Below, in pieces: positions 1 through 8,293 of a DNA stretch of 8,293 nt. The translations under genes were made by a program, and so were the position numbers. The notes below the pieces were generated by a model that saw nothing but the letters and a program-made list of their open reading frames with translations, was not told where the DNA came from and did no database searches. How positions within the stretch are numbered: position 1 is the stretch's first letter; each line of letters begins with the position of its first letter. Source of the DNA: Treponema sp. (lineage in GTDB: Bacteria; Spirochaetota; Spirochaetia; Treponematales; Treponemataceae); NCBI GenBank assembly GCA_017613485.1, contig JAGADS010000139.1:1-8293 (forward strand). Direction: 5' to 3'.

Positions 1-1
1 C

Positions 2-289
2 AACTGGATTGACACTCTAAAGAAAATGACAGAGGAAAAAATCAGCGATGCAGAATTCGCACGCCGTGAAAACCGTTTCCCTGTAAATCCTCCCAAAACA
101 AAAGAGGAATATTACTACCGCGAGATCTACAGCCGCCTTTTCCCAAGTGACAGTGCCGCAAGATGTGTTCCGCACGAGGCAGGAGTAGCATGCTCCACAG
201 CAAAAGCCCTGGAATGGGATGCCGCCTGGGGTAAAATGGATGAACCTAGCGGAAGAGCAATAGCAGGCGTTCACAATGACGCTTACTGA
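2..289 (+). CDS. asnB: Asparagine synthetase B (glutamine-hydrolysing), C-terminal end, 5' truncated by window
   Basis: The first 95 visible residues, open from base 2, match the extreme C-terminus of glutamine-dependent asparagine synthetase. They run from NWIDTLKK through RFPVNPPKTKEEYYYREIY, then CVPHEAGVACSTAKALEWD, then the ending DEPSGRA with GVHNDAY; E. coli AsnB has the same order of motifs (RFPYNTPTSKEAYLYREIF, VACSSAKAIEWD, DPSGRAVGVH). By family knowledge the enzyme is cytoplasmic and transfers glutamine amide nitrogen to an aspartyl-AMP intermediate. The N-terminal glutaminase and most of the synthetase domain lie outside the window, so the ATG at 26 is internal and not a start. 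The stop is TGA at 287-289, lying in a 12-bp palindrome. A promoter for the next gene follows, so asnB is probably transcribed separately from gpmI. Confidence 0.95.
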   Translation, partial: NWIDTLKKMTEEKISDAEFARRENRFPVNPPKTKEEYYYREIYSRLFPSDSAARCVPHEAGVACSTAKALEWDAAWGKMDEPSGRAIAGVHNDAY

Positions 290-306
290 GATCTCAGCAT
301 AGCTGA
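286..306. repeat. Palindrome CTGAGATCTCAG over the asnB stop, plus overlapping small hairpin
   Basis: Bases 286-297 read CTGAGATCTCAG, a perfect 12-bp self-complementary sequence that includes the asnB TGA. Overlapping it, TCAGC at 294-298 and GCTGA at 302-306 can form a 5-bp stem with loop ATA. No T-run follows, so this is not a convincing intrinsic terminator. It may be a weak 3'-end structure, a protein site or chance. Confidence 0.4.
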
Positions 307-341
307 AACTGCATATTTTATTCTCTGGCTAATCATTCTGA

Positions 342-370
342 TTGTAAAAACTCTTAAAATTCGGTATATT
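342..370 (+). promoter_or_regulatory. Predicted sigma-70-type promoter of gpmI
   Basis: TTGTAA at 342-347 and TATATT at 365-370 are separated by exactly 17 bp, each close to the vegetative consensus. Transcription would start near 377, giving a leader of about 60 nt before the ATG at 440. It is the best promoter-like pair in the 150-bp gap between asnB and gpmI. A weak 5-bp inverted repeat (GTGTT at 391-395, AACAC at 406-410) lies in the leader. Confidence 0.6.
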
Positions 371-439
371 AGGGTCGAATGATATTTATTGTGTTGGTTC
401 AGGCAAACACAAGAGAGAATATATAGGAGAACTGAAAAT

Positions 440-2104
440 ATGTCAGACACAATGCACGCATTGGAAAAGAACCCTAACTGGAAGGGACGTCGTGGTCCTG
501 TTGTCCTGGTAATCATGGACGGCGTTGGATATGGAAAATACGAGGAAGGTGATGCGGTAAAGGCAAGCCGCATGAAATATCTAGACTGGTTTACGGCAAA
601 CTGTCCTCACACTAAACTCAAGGCCCACGGAACAGCTGTAGGTCTTCCGAGCGATGATGACATGGGAAACAGTGAGGTTGGACACAATGCCATGGGATGT
701 GGCCGTGTATTCGCACAGGGAGCAAAACTTGTAGGCGAGAGCATTGCAAACGGTTCTATGTTTGCAGCCGACACATGGAAAAAGCTGGTAAAGAATGTAA
801 ATGACAAGAACGGAACTCTTCATTTTATCGGCCTTGTATCAGACGGGAACGTTCACTCACATATCGACCATCTTAAGGCAATGATCACACAGGCATCCAA
901 GGACGGAGTAAAAAAGCTCCGTGTCCATGCACTTCTGGACGGACGCGACGTTGATCCGACATCAGCCCTGAACTATATTACTCCTCTTGAGGAATTCCTT
1001 GCCGGTTTTGCAGGCGTTGACTATCAGATAGCATCAGGCGGCGGACGCATGTATATGACAATGGACCGCTACAATGCAGACTGGAGCATGGTAGAACGCG
1101 GATGGAAGGCTCATGTTCTTGGAGAAGGCCGCAGGTTTGAAAGCGCAACTAAAGCAATCGAAACATACCGTTCAGAGGTTCCTGGCATTCTTGATCAGGA
1201 TATGCATGAGTTTGTGATAGCAAAGGACGGAAAGCCTGTCGGTACAATCGAAGACGGTGACAGCGTAATTTACTTTAACTTCCGCGGTGACCGTGCCCTC
1301 GAAATGACACGTGCATTTGAAACACCAAAGGGCGGAGACCTTCCGTTTGACCGTGTAAGAGTTCCAGCCGTAGAATATGCCGGTATGATGGAATATGACG
1401 GTGATGCACATGTTCCGGCCCAGTATCTTGTAAACCCGCCGAGCATTGACCGCACAATGGGCGAATATCTTACAAAGACAGGTGTCAAGCTGCTTGCAAT
1501 TTCTGAGACACAGAAGTACGGTCACGTAACATACTTCTTCAACGGAAACAAGCAGGGTAAGTTTGACGAGAAGCTTGAGGACTATATCGAAGTTCCGTCT
1601 GACGTAGTTCCTTTTGAGCAGCGTCCGTGGATGAAGTGTGCAGAAATCACAGACAAGGTAATCGAAGCAATCAAGTCTGGAAAATATGACCACATCCGTT
1701 TGAATTTCCCGAATGGAGACATGGTTGGACACACAGGCGTATTCAATGCAGTAGTTTGTTCCATGGAAGGCATGGACCTTCAGCTTGGACGCCTTAAGGC
1801 AGCTATTGAGGAGGCAGGTGGAATTCTCTGTCTTACTGCTGACCACGGAAACTCAGACGATATGTACGAGCACGCAAAGGACGGCAGCGTAAAGAAAGAC
1901 AGCGACGGTGAACCAAAGGCAAAGACAAGCCACTCACTCAACCCAGTTCCAGGAATCATCTATGACCCGGAATACAAGGGCGAATATGACAATACAAAGC
2001 TCAATGACGGACTTGGAATCTCAAGCTGGCCAAGCACTCTCATGACTCTCATGGGATATGTACCTCCTGCAGATTATGACAAGTCAATCATTAACTTAAA
2101 GTAA
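440..2104 (+). CDS. gpmI: 2,3-bisphosphoglycerate-independent phosphoglycerate mutase, long plant-type form
   Basis: This enzyme interconverts 3- and 2-phosphoglycerate in glycolysis and gluconeogenesis, through a phosphoserine intermediate at a two-metal site of the alkaline phosphatase fold. The ATG at 440 is chosen because AGGAGA at 425-430 stands 9 nt upstream; the in-frame ATG at 389 lacks such a site. The protein is 554 aa, longer than the usual form of about 510 aa and close to plant enzymes. Visible motifs are MDGVG with metal Asp27, MGNSEVGHN with the catalytic Ser78, SDGNVHSH, LLDGRD, the substrate segment GGGRMYMTMDRY, NFRGDRA, NGDMVGHTG (Asp427, His431), ADHGN (Asp468, His469) and TSHS (His498). 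All catalytic landmarks are present, so it should be active. The plant-like GGGRMY, NFR and NGDMVGHTG segments distinguish it from the short bacterial type. It appears monocistronic, with a promoter in front and a terminator 17 bp after the stop. Confidence 0.96.
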   Translation: MSDTMHALEKNPNWKGRRGPVVLVIMDGVGYGKYEEGDAVKASRMKYLDWFTANCPHTKLKAHGTAVGLPSDDDMGNSEVGHNAMGCGRVFAQGAKLVGESIANGSMFAADTWKKLVKNVNDKNGTLHFIGLVSDGNVHSHIDHLKAMITQASKDGVKKLRVHALLDGRDVDPTSALNYITPLEEFLAGFAGVDYQIASGGGRMYMTMDRYNADWSMVERGWKAHVLGEGRRFESATKAIETYRSEVPGILDQDMHEFVIAKDGKPVGTIEDGDSVIYFNFRGDRALEMTRAFETPKGGDLPFDRVRVPAVEYAGMMEYDGDAHVPAQYLVNPPSIDRTMGEYLTKTGVKLLAISETQKYGHVTYFFNGNKQGKFDEKLEDYIEVPSDVVPFEQRPWMKCAEITDKVIEAIKSGKYDHIRLNFPNGDMVGHTGVFNAVVCSMEGMDLQLGRLKAAIEEAGGILCLTADHGNSDDMYEHAKDGSVKKDSDGEPKAKTSHSLNPVPGIIYDPEYKGEYDNTKLNDGLGISSWPSTLMTLMGYVPPADYDKSIINLK

Positions 2105-2120
2105 TACGGAAGCATATTTC

Positions 2121-2159
2121 AAAAGGCGGCATTGTTTCATACGGTGCCGCTTTTTTTTT
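2121..2159 (+). terminator. Rho-independent terminator of gpmI
   Basis: GCGGCATTG at 2126-2134 pairs with CGGTGCCGC at 2142-2150 (9 bp, two G-U wobbles) around a 7-nt loop. Nine T residues follow at 2151-2159, and the A-run at 2121-2124 can extend the stem against them. It begins 17 bp after the gpmI stop and is a textbook intrinsic terminator. Confidence 0.92.
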
Positions 2160-2197
2160 GCATATCCCTACAGTAAGAAAAAAAACTTTCCCGCACA

Positions 2198-2238
2198 TCT
2201 TCCCTAAATCATGCAAAAGTGATATTATAGAGGGAAGA
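2198..2238. repeat. 8-bp inverted repeat spanning the carB promoter
   Basis: TCTTCCCT at 2198-2205 is perfectly complementary to AGGGAAGA at 2231-2238, with 25 bp between. The left arm overlaps the poor -35 position and the right arm covers the expected transcription start. It could be an operator for a dimeric regulator or, if transcription starts further upstream, an RNA stem. No regulator can be named from the sequence. Confidence 0.45.
2220..2228 (+). promoter_or_regulatory. Predicted extended -10 promoter of the carB-pyrG-glnA run
   Basis: TGATATTAT combines a TATTAT hexamer (2223-2228) with the TG-n extension. The -35 position 17 bp upstream (TTCCCT, 2200-2205) is poor, as is common for extended -10 promoters. 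The start would fall near 2235, leaving a leader of about 60 nt that consists almost entirely of the hairpin at 2243-2276. Confidence 0.55.
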
Positions 2239-2242
2239 AGTC

Positions 2243-2284
2243 AAGGGCGACATCGGTTAATATCGGTGTCGCCTTTTCGTTTTT
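2243..2284 (+). terminator. Terminator-like leader hairpin before carB (possible attenuator)
   Basis: GGCGACATCG at 2246-2255 pairs with CGGTGTCGCC at 2264-2273 (10 bp, one wobble). The stem extends at the base by AAG against TTT and at the top by a G-T pair, leaving loop TTAATA. TTTTCGTTTTTTT-like sequence (T-rich, 2274-2284) follows. It lies between the predicted carB promoter and the carB start, with the AGAGG ribosome-binding site at 2286-2290 directly after it. gpmI already has its own terminator, so this one is placed to control carB by attenuation. That role is inference; it could also simply protect the mRNA 5' end. Confidence 0.6.
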
Positions 2285-2295
2285 CAGAGGTTTTT

Positions 2296-5674
<3,379 letters not shown>

Positions 5675-5690
5675 GAATATAGGAGTTAAT

Positions 5691-6860
5691 ATGTATACAG
5701 TAGACGAAGTTCTGGAGTATGTTCAGGAAGAGGATGTAAAGTTTATCCGTCTTGCCTTTTTTGATTTGCGTGGTGTTCAGAAAAATATTTCAATCATGGC
5801 AGGACAGCTGCAGAATGCCTTTGACAATGGAGTAAGTTTTGATGCCTCTGCGATTTTCGGATTTGAGACTCCTGAAAAATCTGACCTGTTTCTGCACCCG
5901 GATCCTACGACACTTTCTGTTCTTCCCTGGAGACCCACCACAGGCAAGGTTGTCCGCATGTTCTGCACGATTTCATATCCTGATGGAACTCCATATAAAA
6001 AAGACTGCCGCACGCTTCTTGCCAATGCAGTTAAGAAAGCACGCGATGAATTCGGAATTGAATTCAGTTTTGGCACTGAAATAGAATTCTATCTATTCAA
6101 GCTTGATGAAAAAGGCGAGCCTACAAAGATTCCTTTTGACAACGCAGGTTACATGGATATTGCACCGGAAGACAAGGGTGAGAACATCCGCCGTGAAATA
6201 TGCTTTACACTTGAGCAGATGGGAATGCAGCCGGAAGCAAGCCATCACGAGGAAGGTCCCGGTCAGAATGAGATTGACTTCCATTATTCAGATGCACTTA
6301 CCGCAGCAGACAACGCATCAACATTCAAATGGATTGTCCGTACACGTGCCGCAAGTGCAGGCCTTTATGCTGATTTTTCACCAAAGCCTATCTCCGACAA
6401 ACCAGGAAGCGGTTTCCACATCAACATCTCATGCTCCAAGCAAGACAAGAAACTTAATGTGCTTGCAGGTATTCTTAAACATGCACGAGAGCTTACATAT
6501 TACATGAACTGTACTGAGGCATCCTACAACAGGCTTGGGGCAAGCAAAGCTCCTTGCTATATCGCTTGGGGAAGGGAAAACCGTTCAACATTCATACGTG
6601 TACCCGCTACAACAAACGGAATGCCAAGCAGACTGGAAATCAGGACACCTGACAGCGAGTGTAATGTTTATCTTGTCTTTACACTTCTGATTCATGCGGC
6701 ATTGGACGGAATCAAAAACAATATGGAGCCGCCAGAACCGATAAACGAAAATCTTTTAGATACGACTAAAACAGAACTCTCTGCTCTGCCAGACACACGT
6801 GACTCTGCAAGAAAAATAGCAGAAGAAAGCAAGTTCCTTAAGGATGTTCTTGGATTCTAG
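5691..6860 (+). CDS. glnA: Glutamine synthetase, short class I form
   Basis: This enzyme condenses glutamate and ammonia with ATP to form glutamine in the cytoplasm. The ATG at 5691 is preferred because AGGAG (5681-5685) is 5 nt upstream; the in-frame ATG at 5673 has no such site. The product is 389 aa, against about 444 in Bacillus and 469 in E. coli. Class I landmarks are in order: LHPDPTT (68-74), GTEIEFYLF with metal ligands Glu130 and Glu132 (128-136), HHEEGPGQNEIDF (185-197), PGSGFHINIS with His243 (238-247), GRENRSTFIRVP (294-305) and SRLEIRTPDSECNVYLVFTL (313-332). The adenylylation-loop position reads NLLDTTKTEL (354-363) and has no Tyr, so adenylyltransferase control is unlikely. 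The C-terminal tail is short and ends in FLKDVLGF. A regulator gene follows after one base, and a dedicated promoter lies upstream. A specialised GS-like ligase is possible but less likely. Confidence 0.9.
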   Translation: MYTVDEVLEYVQEEDVKFIRLAFFDLRGVQKNISIMAGQLQNAFDNGVSFDASAIFGFETPEKSDLFLHPDPTTLSVLPWRPTTGKVVRMFCTISYPDGTPYKKDCRTLLANAVKKARDEFGIEFSFGTEIEFYLFKLDEKGEPTKIPFDNAGYMDIAPEDKGENIRREICFTLEQMGMQPEASHHEEGPGQNEIDFHYSDALTAADNASTFKWIVRTRAASAGLYADFSPKPISDKPGSGFHINISCSKQDKKLNVLAGILKHARELTYYMNCTEASYNRLGASKAPCYIAWGRENRSTFIRVPATTNGMPSRLEIRTPDSECNVYLVFTLLIHAALDGIKNNMEPPEPINENLLDTTKTELSALPDTRDSARKIAEESKFLKDVLGF

Positions 6861-6861
6861 A

Positions 6862-7428
6862 ATGACAGAAGACACACACAGCATTTTAGTTGTTACAGGA
6901 GATTCAAAACTTACTCAATCCTTAAAGCCGATACTGTTACCGCCGGTTTTTGAGACAACGTTTCTTGATGATTTCAACGAGGCACGCAGACTCACTGCAG
7001 AACGCGTCTATAACATCGTGATTGTTGATTACGCAGAGGGAGAAGGAACTGATTTTGCACTTGACATCTCAGATTCGCTCAGTACAGTGCTTTTACTGAC
7101 ACCTTCTGAATTATTTGAGCAGGTAAGCCACAGGGTTGAGATATGTGGAATACTTACGGCAGTCGCACCCTTTGACATGTTCTACTTTTACAATATGCTT
7201 AAGATTGCCATAGCGGTTCAGTATAAGACACAGGTTATGTTCAGCCGCACTACACAGCTCAAGGATAAGATGGAGGAAATCAAGCTTGTGAACCGTGCAA
7301 AAATGCTCCTTATGCAGAACATGAACATGACAGAGCAGGAAGCACACCGCTTCATAGAAAAAGACGCAATGGACAATGGCCTGAAGAAAACAGCCGTTGC
7401 AGAAAAAATCATCAAGACTTACGGTTAA
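6862..7428 (+). CDS. ANTAR-domain RNA-binding antiterminator with degenerate receiver domain
   Basis: The 188-aa product has two parts. Residues 7-125 resemble a response-regulator receiver: SILVVTGDS, phosphoacceptor-like Asp56 in NIVIVDY, and LLLTPSE with Thr80. The usual acidic pair is reduced to Asp14, and the conserved Lys before the Pro-Phe is Ala102 (AVAPF), so classical phosphorylation looks doubtful. A coiled-coil-like stretch (about 128-143) leads into an ANTAR domain (about 144-188) with RAKMLLMQNMNMTEQEAHRF, KDAM and AVAEKII. ANTAR proteins bind paired hexaloop RNA hairpins and prevent termination. The start at ATG 6862 is chosen because it follows the glnA TAG by one base, implying translational coupling; ATG 6844 lies inside glnA with no ribosome-binding site. 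In some clostridia an ANTAR antiterminator also sits directly beside glnA, which suggests nitrogen control here. The input signal and RNA target are unknown. Confidence 0.88.
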   Translation: MTEDTHSILVVTGDSKLTQSLKPILLPPVFETTFLDDFNEARRLTAERVYNIVIVDYAEGEGTDFALDISDSLSTVLLLTPSELFEQVSHRVEICGILTAVAPFDMFYFYNMLKIAIAVQYKTQVMFSRTTQLKDKMEEIKLVNRAKMLLMQNMNMTEQEAHRFIEKDAMDNGLKKTAVAEKIIKTYG

Positions 7429-7450
7429 TATCAAACAGGATATTCACCGT
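7421..7450. other. Hairpin shared by the convergent stop codons of the ANTAR gene and purF
   Basis: ACGGT (7421-7425) pairs with ACCGT (7446-7450), and AATATC (7427-7432) pairs with GATATT (7439-7444). One T-C mismatch separates the two helices and the loop is AAACAG. The TAA of the ANTAR gene (7426-7428) and the TGA of purF (minus strand, 7433-7431) both lie in the stem. Neither strand has a following T-run, so it is not a standard intrinsic terminator, but it is the only candidate 3'-end structure between genes 2 bp apart. Confidence 0.6.
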
Positions 7451-8293
7451 TAAAACATCCCTCGCACCATTCATCGCAGCACTTTTCTTTTTCAGGGCAG
7501 CATGAGCTTAACGCCCTCTTCATGCCATCAAGTGAAATAAAGGCAAGAGAGTCTGAGCCAATTTCCTTGCGTATAGCCTCAAGTTCATGTGTGCTTGATA
7601 TAAGTTCGGCTTTACTTGGAGTGTCAATGCCTAAATGACAGGGAAATTTTACGGGAGGTGAAGAGACACGGAAATGAACTTCTTTTGCTCCGGCTCTCCG
7701 CAGTATCTGAACAAGACGACGGCTTGTAGTTCCACGTACTATTGAGTCATCTATTACAATGACACGCTTTCCCTCCAGGTCACTTCGTATTGCATTGAGC
7801 TTTACAAAAACCATGTTCTCACGTTCTGCCTGAGTGGGAGCGATAAATGTACGTCCGATATATTTGTTCTTGATGATGCCCATGCCATAGGGAATACCGC
7901 TTGCCCTCGCATATCCCTGAGCCGCACCTAGTCCGCTGTCTGGAACACCGATTACGACATCAGCCTCCACAGGGGATTCCTGAGCAAGTACCTTCCCCAT
8001 TTCATACCTTGCCTCCTGGACAGATATTCCGTCGATTACAGAATCAGGTCTTGCAAAATAGACATACTCAAAAATACATGTACGTTTATTCTCATCTGCA
8101 TATTTTATGGAGTGTATTCCATCTTTGGAAATTACGACAATTTCACCCGGCTCCACGTCACGCAGAAATTGACCGTTCACCGCGTCAATGGCACAGGTTT
8201 CTGAAGCAATTATAAAATTGTCACACGGATTCGAAACGTCTAACGACGTTTCCCTTATTTCACTTTCAGATTTTATGTTAGAAATATCCAGAC
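7431..8293 (-). CDS. purF: Amidophosphoribosyltransferase (glutamine PRPP amidotransferase), 5' end beyond window
   Basis: The product makes 5-phosphoribosylamine from PRPP and glutamine, the first step of purine synthesis. 286 residues are visible, open to the right edge, so the GTG at 8180 is internal. NFIIASETCAID, FLRDVEPGE and IFEYVYFARPDS close the glutaminase domain. The phosphoribosyltransferase domain shows VIGVPDSG, GMGIIKNKYIGRTFI, the PRPP loop VIVIDDSIVRGTTS and FPCHLGIDTPSKAEL. The four iron-sulfur ligand positions known from Bacillus PurF are all present as Cys: ASETC, PCHLGID and the final CEGC. The C-terminus is unusually Cys-rich, with six Cys in 16 residues (CCPEKEKCCDEWCEGC). 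Upstream of NFIIASE, where PurF normally has the GxRPL region only a short distance away, there is an unusual hydrophilic stretch (NIKSESEIRETSLDVSN) containing a perfect palindrome. It converges on the ANTAR gene with a 2-bp gap. Confidence 0.95.
   Translation of the reverse strand, partial: LDISNIKSESEIRETSLDVSNPCDNFIIASETCAIDAVNGQFLRDVEPGEIVVISKDGIHSIKYADENKRTCIFEYVYFARPDSVIDGISVQEARYEMGKVLAQESPVEADVVIGVPDSGLGAAQGYARASGIPYGMGIIKNKYIGRTFIAPTQAERENMVFVKLNAIRSDLEGKRVIVIDDSIVRGTTSRRLVQILRRAGAKEVHFRVSSPPVKFPCHLGIDTPSKAELISSTHELEAIRKEIGSDSLAFISLDGMKRALSSCCPEKEKCCDEWCEGCFNGEYPV
8233..8252. repeat. Perfect palindrome with 4-nt loop inside purF
   Basis: GAAACGTC (8233-8240), loop TAAC and GACGTTTC (8245-8252) form an 8-bp perfect stem. 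It is read in the purF frame as RETSLDVS, within an extra segment before NFIIASE. It does not share the TGTC or CTTGN signature of the carB and pyrG units, so it would belong to a different family if it is mobile. Confidence 0.7.

Noticed and set aside
1172..1846. Long open frame of 224 codons on the minus strand
   Set aside because: It lies wholly antisense to gpmI, which has all catalytic motifs. Its translation is Cys-rich and low in recognisable motifs, as expected of a mirrored frame.
2165..2180. Search for the first hairpin of an ANTAR target upstream of carB (best candidate loop ACAGTA at 2170-2175)
   Set aside because: Only two base pairs flank the loop, and it lies upstream of the predicted transcription start.
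2158..2295. In-frame upstream extension of carB from an ATG at 2160
   Set aside because: The extension would read through the gpmI T-run, the promoter and the hairpin, has no CarB similarity, and the AGAGG site fits the ATG at 2296.
6103..6507. Open frame of 134 codons on the plus strand
   Set aside because: It is an out-of-frame reading of glnA through GS motifs, with no ribosome-binding site.
7901..8215. Open frame of 104 codons on the plus strand
   Set aside because: It is antisense to the PRPP-binding and glutaminase parts of purF.

Overview
The window reads as chromosomal DNA of an anaerobic, host-associated bacterium, most likely a gut or rumen spirochaete of the Treponema type. The reasons are a long plant-type cofactor-independent phosphoglycerate mutase, a carbamoyl-phosphate synthase half that resembles clostridial CarB, a short class I glutamine synthetase, and a PurF with iron-sulfur cysteines. 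Placement is by recall of family resemblance only; the genus is uncertain and a clostridial relative is not excluded. No phage, plasmid, IS, tRNA, rRNA or CRISPR signal was seen.

Layout: (1) 2-289, C-terminal end of asparagine synthetase asnB. (2) 440-2104, gpmI with its own promoter and a strong intrinsic terminator. (3) A 191-bp gap holding an extended -10 promoter, an inverted repeat across that promoter and a terminator-like leader hairpin. (4) 2296-7428, a tight same-strand run: the C-terminal half of carB, pyrG (CTP synthase), glnA (glutamine synthetase) and an ANTAR-domain regulator. A second, strong promoter lies inside the 3' end of pyrG just before glnA. (5) Converging from the other strand, the C-terminal two-thirds of purF, which runs off the right edge. 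Its stop codon and that of the ANTAR gene sit in one shared hairpin.

Apart from gpmI, every gene concerns glutamine amide nitrogen. GlnA makes glutamine; AsnB, PyrG and PurF spend it; CarB uses ammonia that CarA takes from it. The ANTAR protein directly behind glnA is probably the local nitrogen-responsive antiterminator.

The most interesting signal is a family of short palindromic elements inserted in frame inside housekeeping genes. Four units share the layout TGTC, 9-nt arm, loop CTTGN, 9-nt arm, CTYTT. Two lie in the linker between the CarB synthetase and MGS domains, and two lie just before the ERHRHRYE motif of PyrG. Their stems differ but remain paired, the pairs are mutually inverted, and same-orientation units are read in different frames. 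An unrelated perfect palindrome sits in an apparent extra segment of PurF. CarB being only a C-terminal half is the second notable point.
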